From Strongylocentrotus droebachiensis (Eukaryota > Echinodermata > Echinoidea > Camarodonta > Strongylocentrotidae), in NCBI GenBank assembly GCA_035222895.1, contig JAVYIG010000876.1:186001-250000 (forward strand): a DNA stretch of 64,000 nt. Direction: 5' to 3'. A model generated the notes under the pieces. The model ran no database searches and was not told the DNA's origin. It saw only the letters and a program-made list of their open reading frames with translations. Of the stretch, positions 62,291-64,000 are shown piece by piece; position 1 is the stretch's first letter, and every line of letters begins with the position of its first letter. The position numbers and the translations under genes were made by a program.

Positions 62291-62705
62291 TGTGCGCATC
62301 ATTTATCGCAAAGAAAGATTCTTGAGGGATTCATTATCTCTTTTAATGGTACCCAGGCGGCTATTTCATTACGCGGGGAATCAATCCATATTCAATTTTC
62401 ATGTAAATTTGATGATCAATTACAGGGAAATGCCTCTGAAATTGGATGGGGAATTAGGCATGAAATATGGCAATTTGATGACACCAAATCAATAATTAAT
62501 ATCAAGTACACCCCCTCTCTAGGAACATGGTATGAATGTGTACCTTTTTATCTTGTACAGTTTTAATTCTTAAGTCATATGAACTCTTTCAGTATTGTGC
62601 TTCTACACATTTACTTTAATGCATGCATGTACTGTTGATATACTGTATGTACAATGTAAAGTGTGAAGGAATAAGTAATTTACTAGGATATTTTCCTGGC
62701 CAACA
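62291..62705. other. ERG intron 2, no supported gene
   Basis: A 134-codon open frame (62162-62566) begins in the tandem duplication and shows no recognisable domain; probably not coding. Confidence 0.45.
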
Positions 62706-62710
62706 TGTTG

Positions 62711-62815
62711 CAGAGCTGCCAACCATTCCGTTTTTGCCGGAATTTCTCCGTTTTTTCCTCCCAATTACGGTATTACGTTTTTTCTTCATAAAATACGTTT
62801 TTTATAATTTTTTAT

Positions 62816-62852
<37 letters not shown>

Positions 62853-63159
62853 TACCACACGTCTTACAACTGCCCTAAAATGGTGATTTGATCACAAATT
62901 CAATAGAAAGCTAATTTTAAAACATACTTAAAAAGAAAAATATTCTCACAAAGAATGAAATGCCGATAATACCAAAATAACCAAAACAAAAAAACCTGCT
63001 TGTATGGAAAAAACAGCATGAGGAATGAACATTTCTGCATTGGAAGTGTGTCACATGTGGTTATAACTTTGGTTATTATGAATTCCTTTTTTTGGCTTGA
63101 AATTCCTTTTTTTTGCCATCATGATTCCTTTTTTTGGTCGCACAAGGTTGGCAGCTCTG
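62711..63159. repeat. TGCCAACC-ended foldback element (copy 3)
   Basis: Left end CAGAGCTGCCAACC; right end GGTTGGCAGCTCTG; 14 of 14 paired, each side flanked by ATGTTG (possible 6-bp target duplication). The interior holds a 31-T run and repeated ATTCCTTTTTTTGG segments. Confidence 0.8.
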
Positions 63160-63423
63160 ATGTTGTGGCAGAATATGTCACCTGATCAAATCTAGGAGGA
63201 CATTAATACTATATAAACTCCCATGGCATAATGCCCTTCTGGCTTGGTACTTGGTTGGGTAATCCCTTTGGCAGCTCACTCAGGAAGCTATACTGGGATG
63301 GTAGGTGAGGCGAGTGACTACAAGGAGTGTCATGAATTGCTGGAATGGTGTGTGGACAAAGCACTTGTCAATTTACAGTAAAATATGCTAAGTCCAGTGC
63401 AAGTAAAAACCAAGCTAGTAAGC

Positions 63424-64000
63424 TTATACGATGTGAGAACCAACAGGGGGCTGCATCATTCTGATGGAGGGTAGAGCAGCCTCCTTGAAGTTGGTTATTC
63501 CTGTTGCATTGACTGCTGAGCCTGGCAGATGGTTCCAGATCCTTATTGCTCTTGGGTAGTACGAGAACTTGAAGGAGTCGATAGTTGCAACAGGAATTAC
63601 ATACTTCAGGTTGTGGTCGTGTCTTCCGAAGTATGTAGCAGGGATAAGAATAGTTGGTGCAGGAATGGAGACAAGTCTGTGATGGATCTTGTAGAGAAGG
63701 GTGCATTGGTCAAGGATTCGTCGTGTGTGAAGCGTGTCCCACCCTAGAGCTGCCACAAGAGCTGATGGTGATGTGGTGTATCTGTAGTCACGGTACACAA
63801 AGCGAGCCGCTGTTCTTTGTACTTGCTCTAGCATTTTTGTGACCGTGACGCTGTGTGGGTTCCAAGCCTCCGAGGCATACTCCAATTGGGGGCGCACTAA
63901 GGCTGTGTAGGCCCTGGACTTTACATCCCTGGTACAGGGTGAGAGAGTCCTGCGAAGAAGGCCTAAAGTACGGCTTGCTTTATGCCGGATGGATTGGCAG
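63424..64000 (-). pseudogene. LINE reverse transcriptase, C-terminal part (continues off right edge)
   Basis: An open frame from the right edge to a stop at 63424. It reads SRAYTALVRPQLEYASEAWN, then VQRTAARFVYRDYRYTTSPS, IWNHLPGSAVNATGITNFKE. This is the post-RT region of CR1/Jockey-like non-LTR retrotransposon ORF2 ('LVRP.LEYAS..W.P' and 'VQRRAARF'). No frameshift is visible here, so this may be a young copy. Its strand is opposite to ERG, in whose intron it lies. Confidence 0.85.

Noticed and set aside
62162-62566. 134-codon plus-strand frame
   Set aside because: Starts inside a 159-bp tandem duplication and shows no domain; not an ERG exon.
40597-64000. Search for the third ERG coding exon (end of PAS domain)
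   Set aside because: No frame with the expected LVDVVPVKNE-like sequence and splice sites was found by reading; a profile search could still find a diverged exon.

Overview
The window looks like genomic DNA of a marine invertebrate deuterostome, most likely an echinoderm such as a sea urchin. The DNA is AT-rich, with short exons, long introns, and very many small inverted-repeat elements, tRNA-derived SINEs, poly-G runs and minisatellites. The species call is inference; the gene calls below come from reading the translations.

Left half (1-35.4 kb, minus strand): one large gene, RIF1 (Rap1-interacting factor 1), involved in replication timing and DNA-break repair. I could trace 27 coding exons plus one 5' UTR exon. 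Every junction keeps the reading frame, from an ATG at 34301 to the last visible codon at 116, giving 2,863 codons. The N-terminal HEAT-repeat region is spread over many short exons. Most of the disordered middle is one 4,352-nt exon carrying a run of seven AT-hook-like modules. Near the C terminus lies the PP1-docking pair, a SILK-type motif (GILK) followed by RVSF, on two exons joined by a probable GC-AG intron. The last conserved C-terminal part is beyond the left edge.

Within RIF1 intron 16, on the opposite strand, is a single-exon gene for a 332-residue type I membrane protein with two immunoglobulin-like domains.

Right part (39.1-64 kb, plus strand): the first two coding exons of an ERG-type voltage-gated potassium channel (KCNH2/6/7 family), encoding the N-terminal cap and most of the PAS (eag) domain. 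The gene runs rightwards and its next exon is not visible, so intron 2 is over 23 kb. RIF1 and ERG are head to head, about 3.7-3.9 kb apart. An E2F-like site lies near the RIF1 5' end.

The remaining sequence is mostly repeats: two clear LINE C-terminal coding fragments, tRNA-SINEs, at least six families of short inverted-repeat elements (several nested in one another), degenerate tandem arrays, two large minisatellites, and a decayed piggyBac-like transposon whose interior has become minisatellite. I saw no CRISPR array, rRNA gene, functional tRNA gene or prokaryotic-type operon.
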